Notes under the pieces: model-generated
Databases searched by the model: none
What the model saw: the letters and a program-made list of their open reading frames with translations, nothing else
Told to the model about the DNA's origin: nothing
NCBI GenBank assembly: GCA_011503125.2
Contig: WWBZ02000051.1
Location: forward strand, 1,922,001-1,986,000
DNA: 64,000 nucleotides
DNA from: Botryosphaeria dothidea
Taxonomy: Eukaryota; Ascomycota; Dothideomycetes; Botryosphaeriales; Botryosphaeriaceae
Direction: 5' to 3'
Position numbers and translations under genes: made by a program
Part shown: piece by piece, positions 1 through 9,675 of the stretch
How the letters are laid out: the number at the start of each line of letters is the position of its first letter
Numbering within the stretch: position 1 is the stretch's first letter

Positions 1-328
1 CTCGACGCTCTCCCGTCGCCGTCCCAGCGAGTCGGTTTCCCTACCAGCACCCGCACACAACCTCGCTCGCCTCGCCCAAGCACAGCCCTCGCCGACCGCG
101 AGTGCTCCCCACGCTGCAACTCAAGCCATCCAAATTCTCTCGCTGCCATCTATCACTAGCTACTCGACGCCAACCCGCTGTTCCTGAGCTCAGCGTTGTC
201 TCCCATCCCACAGCAGCTTCCGTCGCGTGTTAGTACCACCAACCCCCACGCGCCAAAACAGCTTCCCCATCGCACCCAAAGCTCGCTTGCTCATCCACAC
301 CAACAGACTGCCATCTCGCATCTCCGCA
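1..328 (+). promoter_or_regulatory. Pyrimidine-rich promoter and 5' leader of the Pub1-like gene
   Basis: This stretch is rich in C and T, with many CTCGC and CCATC runs, as is usual for leaders of highly expressed filamentous fungal genes. An in-frame ATG-like start lies upstream (227), but the encoded leader is low-complexity and unlike the family. I take the ATG at 329, preceded by CCGCA, as the start. Confidence 0.45.
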
Positions 329-2187
329 ATGTCTGACACCGCTGCCTCCGGCGCCAATCTCCCCCCGCCTCCGGCCTCGGCTGCCGCCCAGGGCTACGAC
401 AATGGCACCCAGGGTAACCCTCAGGCTACCCAGGGCCACATGCCTCCGCCGCCGCTCGCGCCCGTCATAATCCCCCAGAACACCAATCCCATCCCGACCG
501 CCATCAGCTCGCCCATGTCCGGCAGTGTCATGTCGCCTACCTCCGCCGGCGGCTACGTGCGTCGCGCTGCCCCCGAGCCGAACAAGCGCGCCCTGTACGT
601 CGGCGGCCTGGACCCACGCATCACCGAGGATGTTCTACGTCAGATCTTTGAGACTGCTGGTCACGTTGTGAGCGTCAAGATCATCCCGGACAAGAACGTA
701 TGTGCCCTCAATTTTCCCATGGCTTTGTCAGCACGCGGTCGCGTCGCATACGGGGACCTGCGCTATCCAAGCTTTGCATTCTCTATCGATATGTGCTCGA
801 AGTGATTTCTCTGCCCCGCATTGCTCTACGGGTCCCCGCGTGTGCTCCACGACGCGATGCTGCTCTGCCTTTCCACCCCCTCTTAACACCCCTCTATGTT
901 TGTGCGCGAACATCCCCTTACACGGCTAACGACTCTAGAAATTTCAGTCCAAGGGTTTGAACTATGGTTTCGTGGAGTACGATGACCCTGGCACAGCTGA
1001 GCGCGCCATGCAGACCCTGAACGGCCGTCGCGTCCACCAGAGCGTAAGTCACCGAGCCTGCCGTATGGACCGGTTTTTAGTAACCTCTGAACCAGGAAAT
1101 TCGCGTCAACTGGGCCTACCAATCGAACAACCAGCCCAAGGAAGACACGTCCAACCACTTCCATATCTTCGTCGGCGACCTGTCGAACGAGGTCAATGAT
1201 GAGGTTCTTCTCCAGGCTTTCTCCGCCTTTGGCGCCGTTTCTGAAGCGCGCGTCATGTGGGACATGAAGACTGGTCGCTCTCGTGGTTACGGTTTCGTCG
1301 CCTTCCGTGAACGCAGTGATGCGGAGAAGGCGCTCAGCTCGATGGATGGCGAGTGGCTCGGCTCGCGTGCCATCCGTTGCAACTGGGCGAACCAGAAGGG
1401 CCAGCCTTCCATTTCGCAGCAGCAGGCTATGGCCTCGATGGGAATGACGCCCACCACCCCTTACGGCCACCACCACTTCCCCACGCACGGCGTGCAATCC
1501 TACGAGATGGTGGTCAACCAGACCCCGCAGTGGCAGACCACGTGCTATGTTGGCAACCTGACTCCCTACACCACCCAGTCAGATCTTGTCCCTCTCTTCC
1601 AGAACTTTGGTTATGTCGTTGAGACTCGCTTCCAGAGCGACCGCGGTTTTGCTTTCATCAAGATGGATACTCACGAGAATGCTGCCATGGCTATCTGCCA
1701 GCTCAATGGCTACAACGTTAACGGCCGTCCCTTGAAGTGCAGCGTACGTTGATAATCGCCGGGAATTTTCATTTCTGTTACTAACAGGATTGCAGTGGGG
1801 CAAGGACCGTCCCCCGACTGGCCAATTTGATGGATACTCCCCGGCGGGCGGCCCCAACTCCGCTTACCCGCCCACTCCTAACGCCTACTTCCCTCAGTAC
1901 GGTGGACCGGGCGGTCCAATGGGTTCTCCCCAGGGTACGTGTTCCTGAAAAGCTAACGTCGAAGGCTCTGACATTCTAACGAAATTGTAGGCCCTAGCCC
2001 GGGAGGTCAGCCTTTCGCGCAGAACCAGGGTGGCTTCGGAGGCCCCGCCATGGCCCAGCCATACCAGCAGATGCCTGGAAGCGCTGGTGGTTTCGGCCGC
2101 GGCAATGCCGGTGCTCAGCAATGGGCTCAACCTACCCCCGGTGGCTTCGGTCAAGTCAACAACGGCTTCCAGGGATATTCGGGTTAA
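329..2187 (+). CDS. pub1: Pub1/TIA-1-type poly(A)/U-rich RNA-binding protein, three RRMs
   Basis: Five exons join in frame: 329-697, 948-1043, 1096-1743, 1796-1934 and 1991-2187, giving 482 aa. All introns are GT-AG (donors GTATGT, GTAAGT, GTACGT, GTACGT). The N-terminus is Pro/Ala/Gln-rich. RRM1 starts at ALYVGGLDPRITEDVL with RNP1 KGLNYGFVEY; RRM2 starts at HIFVGDLSNEVNDEVL with RNP1 GRSRGYGFVAF; RRM3 starts at TCYVGNLTPYTTQSDL with RNP1 RGFAFIKM. The tail is Gly/Gln/Pro-rich and ends GYSG. Three RRMs with low-complexity ends is the layout of Pub1/Nam8/TIA-1 proteins, which bind U-rich and poly(A) RNA, act in mRNA stability and stress granules, and shuttle between nucleus and cytoplasm. Pub1 rather than Nam8 is my choice from RRM spacing; the RRM assignment itself is very secure. 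Confidence 0.92.
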
Positions 2188-4478
2188 GTGACGCCACTCA
2201 CGATTCCTTGCGCAACGGCCGAGTTTTCGCGTATGTCTTCGCTTCGACTTTCGCCTTTTCACACGAGAACCTTCACGCTGTGCTTGGATAACTACCGTAT
2301 GGTCGCCTTCACATTTGTAAAAATGATGGGATGCAAGCAACTTCTTCCGCCCTTGCGCCGGTTCATACTGTAGTTGTCCTTTGTTTCTAGGAGAAGAGGG
2401 GTTTTGACGGGATTCACAACAAATTGCTGCGTTCACACAAGGGTCAAGGATTGCGAGTGGATTTTTCTCCAGCACTCAAACAAGCATGTCGACACGGTTT
2501 CTTCATCAAATGCCGGGGTTCTTTAGTTTTGTCGTCTTTGCAATTGCTCTGCAATGATTCTTCTATTTGGAAAAAATTGCTGGCTTCTTTCTTCGTTGTT
2601 GGCGGTGGTTCAAATCAGACAAATCATGATGTAACGTGCTCCTCTCTGCTCTTTACAGAAAATCACTTTCTTATCTACTACACATACCCCCTTTGTCGCA
2701 GGTACTGGCTGCTTTCTCATTAGCTTCCTCAGGCGAGCGTTTCTCTTTTCTGGATTTATGGGAACGATCTGCAATGGGCTTTGCTTTCAGTATCTCGTAC
2801 ATCCTGATATGGTTTTCTCATCAAACGCTGTTTCCTTCGGCTCGAGATTTCATTCGCATAAGCTGCTGCTACTCTTGATTAACTGCATGCTCAATGCGTC
2901 GTACCGGAGACCAGGCGTGTTTCTTCAATTCTAGTGTTATGCAAGAGGGGGTATAAAAGTTCACGGGCTGACTGGGCATCAGTTCTGCTTGTTGGGCGCG
3001 GGATCATGACGGCATGAAATGACGAAACGGCCGAAAGACTTGCTTGTTGCATTTTCTACTTCCACTTTCCATTACCTTGAACCTTCACATGCGAGCATAG
3101 TGCACGCCGCTCTACTTCTATTGTCCTTGCGCAAGACATTCGTCTATAGAGGTTCCTGGTCTTGAGGGGGATTTTCTTTTTTTTTTCTCATAGGGTTGGA
3201 AAATTGTGGCGGGGCCAGAGGGTGATGGTGGTAATGGCAAAAAAAAAGCAAAGCAAAAGTGGGATGCAGATGATTCTTGGATAGCGAAATGAGAGCCTCT
3301 CTCTTTTTCCCTCAATACGCCTTTGAGGTGATTACTTGCTTCGACAACTGTGCGTCTTGTGTGTGTTGTCATATTCTGTGCTTTGTGGGGGCTATGTGGG
3401 TTCAGGGGGATGCTGCCGTCCGCCCCGAAGTTCTGGGCAGTGGGTTCTTTTTCCCGTTGTTGTGACTGATCTACTACAGCGGGTGGCTGGTTGCTATGCT
3501 TGGACGGAACGTTCATGCGAGCAGTGGCTGTGCCAGGCCGACGATGGGTGGAGGTGCATAAAGGCTCACGGACGGGATGTGGAAGGTAGTACAGAAAGTG
3601 AAACGTGCTAAAAACAGGCCCTGTCCATCTCGGCCCAAGCGTTGGCGAAGTCGCTCGGCCGACGTTGTTTTTCGGTCACGTGCGGCTTTGTCTCGGGTTG
3701 TGGGTCCCTTTTTTTTTCTCCTCGGCTTCAGCCGGTGGGATTGACGATCCTTTCGTATTGAGGTCATCAACTAAAAAAGGCGCTGGTGAGAGAGGCTCTT
3801 GACATTATTTGCGGACCGTGGCACCTCACCGCTTCAAGCCGCACCCGAAAAAGCGCCTCGGGTACGGTGCGGGCCGATGCGACTTGCCCGCGGATCCATT
3901 CAGCCGGCCTAGCATGAATCTTTCTTTTTACCGAAATAATAAAGCTCTAGCGTTGTTATTGATGCTCAGGATCGGACAGAAATTTGGATGAAGTAGTCTT
4001 TAATGTAAATTCAAGCCTGGGAGATTCATAGGCGCTCTTCTTGAACTTCAACAGTGGATTCTTGTTAGTTTTATTCATGACACTGCAAACTTTCATTGAA
4101 TGGCTCTGGAACTCGAGTAAATATTACTACAAATGGAAAGAAGAATTAAGAGATGTGCACAAATTTCTGGCCGCGGACTAAAGAAGATTTAACATTGTTC
4201 TAAAGGGTTTGATCCTCTGCCTCTCACAGGGCAGAATACTCTAATAATTCGGTGTTTTCTGCTATGCTATTGTAGCCCTATAGGCAAGATGACGGTTCCC
4301 GTAGGTGAAGTAGCTTGAGAGGCCGCGGTACAATATGTAAGCAATTGAGGTCTCTGTTTCCGGATTACATGTGCTTGGTCCTAACAGCAATAAATATTTT
4401 TCTGACGGAGGTTACGGTGGAACACAAAGCGCGCGAGTCCAAGTAATTTTTGAGCTTCTTCGGTGTGTAAAGATCTAC
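2188..4478. other. 2.3 kb without a recognisable gene (pub1 3' UTR and spacer)
   Basis: The first several hundred bases are T-rich and fit a long 3' UTR of the Pub1-like gene. Open frames here are short, overlap on both strands and resemble no family I know. The far end, from about 3990, is AT-richer. I see no RNA gene or transposon ends. Confidence 0.4.
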
Positions 4479-5927
4479 CTAGCTCGGAATAGCTGATCTT
4501 GCATCATCCAAAAGCTGGATGATCCTTTGTCTTTCAGCACTGACCAATCCGGAGTATCCCAATGCGTGGCTGTATGCTCTCGCAACCTCCTCTTCATTGT
4601 TCTTGATTTCTTCCCGACCGAGTAAAAGCTGAACAATATCCACAGCGCCTGATTGAGCTGCTCTTGACAATGGTGTCATGCTATAACGATCTGGCGGCGG
4701 AAGAGCGGATACTCGATAAGTAGCGAGCAGCCGTTCGCACATTTGCAAGCTTTTGCTACGCACGGCTTCTTGCAGAGGCGTTTCGCCCAAGAGGTTGGGA
4801 ATATCTGGCTCTATGTCTTGGGTTTGACCCAGCAGTAAGTCAACGACCTCCAAGCTTCTACTGGCGATTGCCAGAAACAAGGCTGTTTTCCCGTAACGGT
4901 GATCTCTCCGGTTTACATCGGTGCGCGAATCCTGCAACAGTTTCTCCACCAAGTGAGCCTCGCCGGACGAGGCCGCAGCATGCAAAGGAACCTCTCGGGA
5001 AGGCTCAGGATCCGGATCAACCCTTCGGGAAGCTGGCATCTCGCTGGCAAAGTCGATGTATCGGATTGATATTGCAACCGCAAACGCATCATTCGGGTCT
5101 ATATTGGGCGCGCAGAGGATTGGAAGTACTGCATCCACGCGTCCAAAGTCCGCCGCTTCCTTTATGGCTTCCTTGCCGGACTTCGAGCGGAGGTCGGGAA
5201 CGAAACCTTGCCCAAGGAGCAAATTAACCATTCCGGGATTCCCGTTCCTGACCGCCCGCATGAGTGGAGTTTCGCCTGACATGCGTCTCAGGCTTTCCGC
5301 ATGCCGCGTGCAGAGAAGCGACAGCAGCAAGGCCGTGTCATTATTATCCACGACGTAGTGCAATGGCGTTTCTCCACTGGCATCTGCGACCCCTGGATTG
5401 GCACCCGCAGCAAGGAGTTCCCCAATCATTACCGAGCTCCGCGGCATCGCAACCACCGCTTGGAAGAGCGGAGTATGGCCGGTCATGTCTTGAGAATCCA
5501 CAATGGCTCCAGCGGCGATGGCCTGTCGCAACAACTGGAAATTCGCCTTCCTGACGGCATAATGTATGATTGTTCCTTCCGGGCTGACAAATTCCTGTCG
5601 GCCAGCTCCTGCGGTCAATAGGATCTTGGCAATTTCCATATCTTCGCGAGCGATTGCAACAGCCATTGGAGACCTACCATCTCCGTTGGGGATATCAAGA
5701 TCAATTCTGAGATCGATTAGTTGGTGGATGAGAGGAATGTTCCGTCTTTCTACCGCAACATGGAGTGGTGTGATTGATGAATGAGGTGGCCCCAAAATCT
5801 CGATCTCAACGTCTTCGACGACTAGAAGATGCTGAAAGATCCAGTCTTGATTATTGCGGAGTGCGAAATAAACAGGAGTCCGATGGTAGGCATCTTCAGG
5901 ATCAAGCAATGTCCCATCTTGCTCCAC
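4479..5927 (-). CDS. Ankyrin-repeat domain, separated from the NACHT receptor by one in-frame TAA
   Basis: This frame of about 482 codons holds a long array of ankyrin repeats (recurring TPLHVAVERRNIPLIHQL-like units, TPLMRAVRNGNPGMVNLLL, TALFLAIASRSLEVVDLLL). It follows the NACHT frame at 5928 in the same reading frame, with only the codon TAA (5930-5928) between. The first ankyrin unit appears to straddle the stop, since the hydrophobic pattern on both sides forms one repeat. There is no ATG at the junction; the first codon is GTG. A separate protein is therefore unlikely. It is either the C-terminal sensor of the receptor reached by readthrough, or a domain lost by a nonsense mutation. In the family, C-terminal ankyrins act as the ligand-sensing part. 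Confidence 0.75.
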   Translation of the reverse strand: MEQDGTLLDPEDAYHRTPVYFALRNNQDWIFQHLLVVEDVEIEILGPPHSSITPLHVAVERRNIPLIHQLIDLRIDLDIPNGDGRSPMAVAIAREDMEIAKILLTAGAGRQEFVSPEGTIIHYAVRKANFQLLRQAIAAGAIVDSQDMTGHTPLFQAVVAMPRSSVMIGELLAAGANPGVADASGETPLHYVVDNNDTALLLSLLCTRHAESLRRMSGETPLMRAVRNGNPGMVNLLLGQGFVPDLRSKSGKEAIKEAADFGRVDAVLPILCAPNIDPNDAFAVAISIRYIDFASEMPASRRVDPDPEPSREVPLHAAASSGEAHLVEKLLQDSRTDVNRRDHRYGKTALFLAIASRSLEVVDLLLGQTQDIEPDIPNLLGETPLQEAVRSKSLQMCERLLATYRVSALPPPDRYSMTPLSRAAQSGAVDIVQLLLGREEIKNNEEEVARAYSHALGYSGLVSAERQRIIQLLDDARSAIPS

Positions 5928-8900
5928 TTACGAAGAGCTCAGAATGTGGTCGAAGGCACTGTTGATGCCAAATTCAGAAAGTAGGTGCAGGAGCCGTGAA
6001 CCTTCCACCGGCCAATGAAAGCGCCATTCATTGTTCAGGAAATCGATGACGTCTGCAAGCGTAGCCCAGGTTTCCAGTATGTCGCCTTCGGACGGCCAGG
6101 AGAAGAGCTCGGGTAGGTCTGTTTGGAAAATACCCGCCTTTTCGACCTGCGAGATATGCCAAGGGATAGAGAAGATTGAATAACGAGCAAGTGGAAACGC
6201 CTTTTCTAGATCCTGTTCAGATTTAAAGCCCTGGTCCCGGTCTTGTGTGCGCGAGGAGTGTGGGTACGGATACGTCATTATCTCTTTCAATTTAAGATAC
6301 CTGATACAGGACCTCGATATTTCGAAGTGTGCAAGGCCTTTGACTTTTTGGAGGGAAAGTGATGCCGAACCTTTGTGGTCTTTGTGGAGATTCTGCAAGC
6401 CGCACTGTAAAAGGTAGTCCGATACTGATTGATGAATGAATTGTGCCCGTCCGTTGATAATCTGCACAAGACCTTTCGAGAGGTAGGTAACCATAGTCTC
6501 TAACTGGTGAATGTCATCGGCGAAGTGGTCTCCATTTTGGTACTCTTCAATTGATTGATGAGGCATAGTAGCCTCTATCGCCATCGCGTGTTGGAGTTGT
6601 TCCGCCGTCAGAGGGTTCTGAGCGAAGCATACCCATTGGAACATCTTGAGGGTGAGAGAATGATCTTCTGCCGAAATTTTGGCGAGAAGCCCTGCGTATA
6701 ATTCGTGCAGCTCGACCGGGGTTTCGTCGATACGCTTCTGAATGACCTGGAGCCGGATACCTCTCGAGTGTAAAGCAATTACTTGGGACGCGACCAGGAC
6801 GGCCCACTGGAACACTCCGTGTGCTTTCTGAGAGATCCTTTCGACGATATCAGTCTTCGCTATGTCGGGAAGATCCGTCAGGCTGCTGGAAACTACCGTG
6901 CGAATATCTGCGGAATTCTCTTTTTCGACACTAATGGTAGGATTGGTGGACCTGTTGAGGGACGGATAATAGCGGCACGAGAAGCAAATCTTCAAGTGTC
7001 CACCGGTATTGTCGGCTTGTGCAATGAGTTGTTTCGCATAAGATACGAGCCCAGTGGCCACATCCCGTCCACATTCGTCAAGCGCATCTACACATATTAT
7101 TATCGGCCGATCACGTGACGCCTTAGGCACTTCCGATGCGATGAAGGATCGAAGATCGCCTTCGCCCCAGTCCCAATCTTGTCCTGGTCTTCCCATCTGA
7201 TCGCAACGTTCTTGGAATGTTTCAGTCAGGTCCATGAGAAGTTTTGGCACTCTGGCAAGGAGCTGGTTCAAAAGGGACCGGTACAAACCGATTGGGCTTC
7301 TTTGGATAGATGTCCCGCGGCCATGAAAGAAGAAGGAGATGACAATCTGGTTGGTGCCACGGGACTTTGCTTTGATGTCATCGACAAGGAACTTCATGGC
7401 TGTCGATTTGCCAGCACCAGGGTTGCCTTGTACCCAAAGTAGTCCGGTTCGTCGAGGAAGCCACTCCACGTAATTTTGATGGTCGAGAAGCCAGTTGCAC
7501 GTGCCATTGTGCTTTGCGGTGAGCACTTCGTCTTCGCGTTGCAGCTGCTCCGTAAATGCAAGCGATTCCAAACACGCCTGTTGCTGGTACGGCCGCTCAG
7601 CATTTGTGGAAAGGCATTTCTCCTCGCTAGGCATTGCCTGGTGCCGAGAATGAACGAGCATCTCTGCTTCTTTGTGAAGTTGCTTCAGACGAGACAGAAC
7701 TGCCTGGTAGTCGAGATTGTCTCGTCCGCTAAATTTTACCATTTCCGAGTGGTTCTGGTTAATGGGGTAGATGAAGGGCGGCTTATCTTCCTGGAGGAAG
7801 CGGCCATGGATAGCTGATGCGGTATCGATTAAGACAGTCGGGGGCCCTTCCATCACCCATTTGCCATGAACCTTATGAATCTACAGTTAGTACATCTCAG
7901 TATTGTTTTACGGACAAAGATTAAGCACCTTGACTGCAGTAGGCGATCGTCGCGTCTCGTAAAACGAGAACACTTTTGAATCTTCAAAGGCAAAAGCAGC
8001 TCGGAATTTCTGCCGCTGGAACCTCAGAACCTCGGAGTCCCTACCAAGAGTGTGTAGAAAAGCCTCGTTCGGGTTCTGTCGGGCCATTGGAAGTAGAGAT
8101 TCCACAGCCATTCCCTCGCTAGGAACGCCAAAGAGGAGCATTCCCACAATAGAACGTAAATTGGTGATATCTAAATTGTTTGCGTGATCATCTGCCATCT
8201 GAACGACCGCCTGCGACGAGAGTGAACATCCACTTGGCATATGGAGATGGCAAACTTTACCTCTTTAGCAACAATACCGCCTAGACTATGACCTACGAGC
8301 ACCAAAGGTCTCTCCAGGTTTGATTCCTGGTAGCAAATTAGCGTTAATCTTCCACGACCAAAACGCCGGAGAAGAGCCTGGAGCTTACTGGATGGACGAC
8401 TCTGATTGTGCGAAGCGCCTCACGGAAGGCCACGCCGATGTCAGAAATAGTCTGGAACGACTGACTGTCTAAAATGGACGTATCATAGCCGTAAATGAAT
8501 ATTCTAGCGTTAGGAAGGTCTTTCGGTAGAGCGTCCCGTAGCCACATGAAAGGACCGTTTTTTTCTTTGAAAGAACCAAACGCATGGCCATTAAGCCCAG
8601 AAAGAGCGATGACACTACTTCAGTGAGCTCAGAGCTTATTCATGTTGTGATTGACATACTCAAGGGTACAGGCTGAGTCGTCAGCATTGTGTAAAGGTGT
8701 GAAGCCCATGAAGTGTATATCGAATATTAAGTCAGCGCCCCTGGCAATCACAGATGCGTCAAATCTCCATTCGGTGCCGTGCTGGCGGTGACTTCTTGAG
8801 GCAGATAAGCTGTCCGGCTCCCCCGCGAAAGATATAGTAGCAATTTTCTCTGGAGGGTTCACTGGGCAAGAGGCGACGGAGGTGATATGGAAATGATCGG

Positions 8901-9126
8901 AGTCGTCAAGATCCAGCACACGGCGAATAACGTTTCGTAAAGTTTCTTCTCCAGCACACCAGTGTGGAATGCGTCGTAATCGAAAGGTTTTGCCGGATTC
9001 TGACAAGTGACGGCCAGTCAAAGTGCGGAACGGACCTCCTTGACGTCTTGATGAGGCATCGTCTTGTGAGTCGTCTCGCCGACGTTTCGCAACGCGGCTG
9101 CTTTGGGCAGAAAGCTGGGTTGTCAT
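5928..9126 (-). CDS. SesB-type alpha/beta hydrolase-NACHT receptor (fungal NLR-like)
   Basis: Five exons on the minus strand (9126-8660, 8614-8389, 8326-8261, 8210-7929, 7880-5928) give 997 aa up to TAA; all introns are 45-62 bases. Residues 1-150 are the N-terminal extension often seen ahead of SesB domains. Residues about 155-345 form a SesB-like esterase/lipase domain with the nucleophile elbow GHSLGG (Ser about 245). NACHT follows, with Walker A GNPGAGKS (about 499-506) and Walker B IIICVDALDECG (about 607-618), then the helical region. In fungi such proteins act in non-self recognition and programmed cell death: the repeats sense, NACHT oligomerises, and the hydrolase is the effector. 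Ankyrin repeats lie in the same frame just past the TAA. The GTAAGT at 5931 looks like a donor, but no AG in the next about 130 bases gives an intron that is a multiple of three. Confidence 0.85.
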
Positions 9127-9339
9127 GGCTCGGGCCGATCTGCCACATGATGTTGCTGTCTTGGATATGTTGAATCCAGCAAAAGACGCTCTGGCGGGTC
9201 GAGCAGTCCTGTACGTCCCACCTCTTGCTTACACGTAGTCTGATGCACGCTAGATCAGCCCCATCCTGGTGTATTGATCATGGTCACACCCAAGTTCTTT
9301 GATGAACAGAGCAATATGAAATATTTTGGTGGAGAGGTA

Positions 9340-9370
9340 GGCTGAAACTGAGGCTGAGGCTGAGGCTGCA
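9340..9370. repeat. Short GCTGAG hexamer microsatellite
   Basis: Roughly five tandem GCTGAG/GCTGAA units lie in the divergent spacer between the receptor gene and the Pif1-like gene. It is a plain slippage repeat. It may overlap promoter or 5' UTR sequence of either gene. Confidence 0.6.
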
Positions 9371-9675
9371 GTGCTCATGACGTGGCGGGGCTCAGCCCAC
9401 AGGTACTTGGGGCCGAGGCCCCGGAATTCGGCACCAGCCGATCGGGCTTTTGTTTTGTTAGTAGATTCATGGAAGAAATTTACTGCTGAGTACAGTAGTG
9501 GCATGACTGCACATGGTATTTGAAGCGTGAAGCTTTGACAATCTGTCGTCCAGTCGGCCAGGTGCTGTTTTCAGTCACGTGCGAATATCGTGGCCGGTGT
9601 CATCCCGCGTGGCCGCCTAATTTAGCTGGTCCGCGCTCCGACGCGTCTTTCACTCGATACGCGAGGCCCATCTCA

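Noticed and set aside
5800..5931. Intron starting at GTAAGT (5931) to bypass the TAA in the receptor gene
   Set aside because: None of the AG sites counted in about 130 bases gives a multiple of three.
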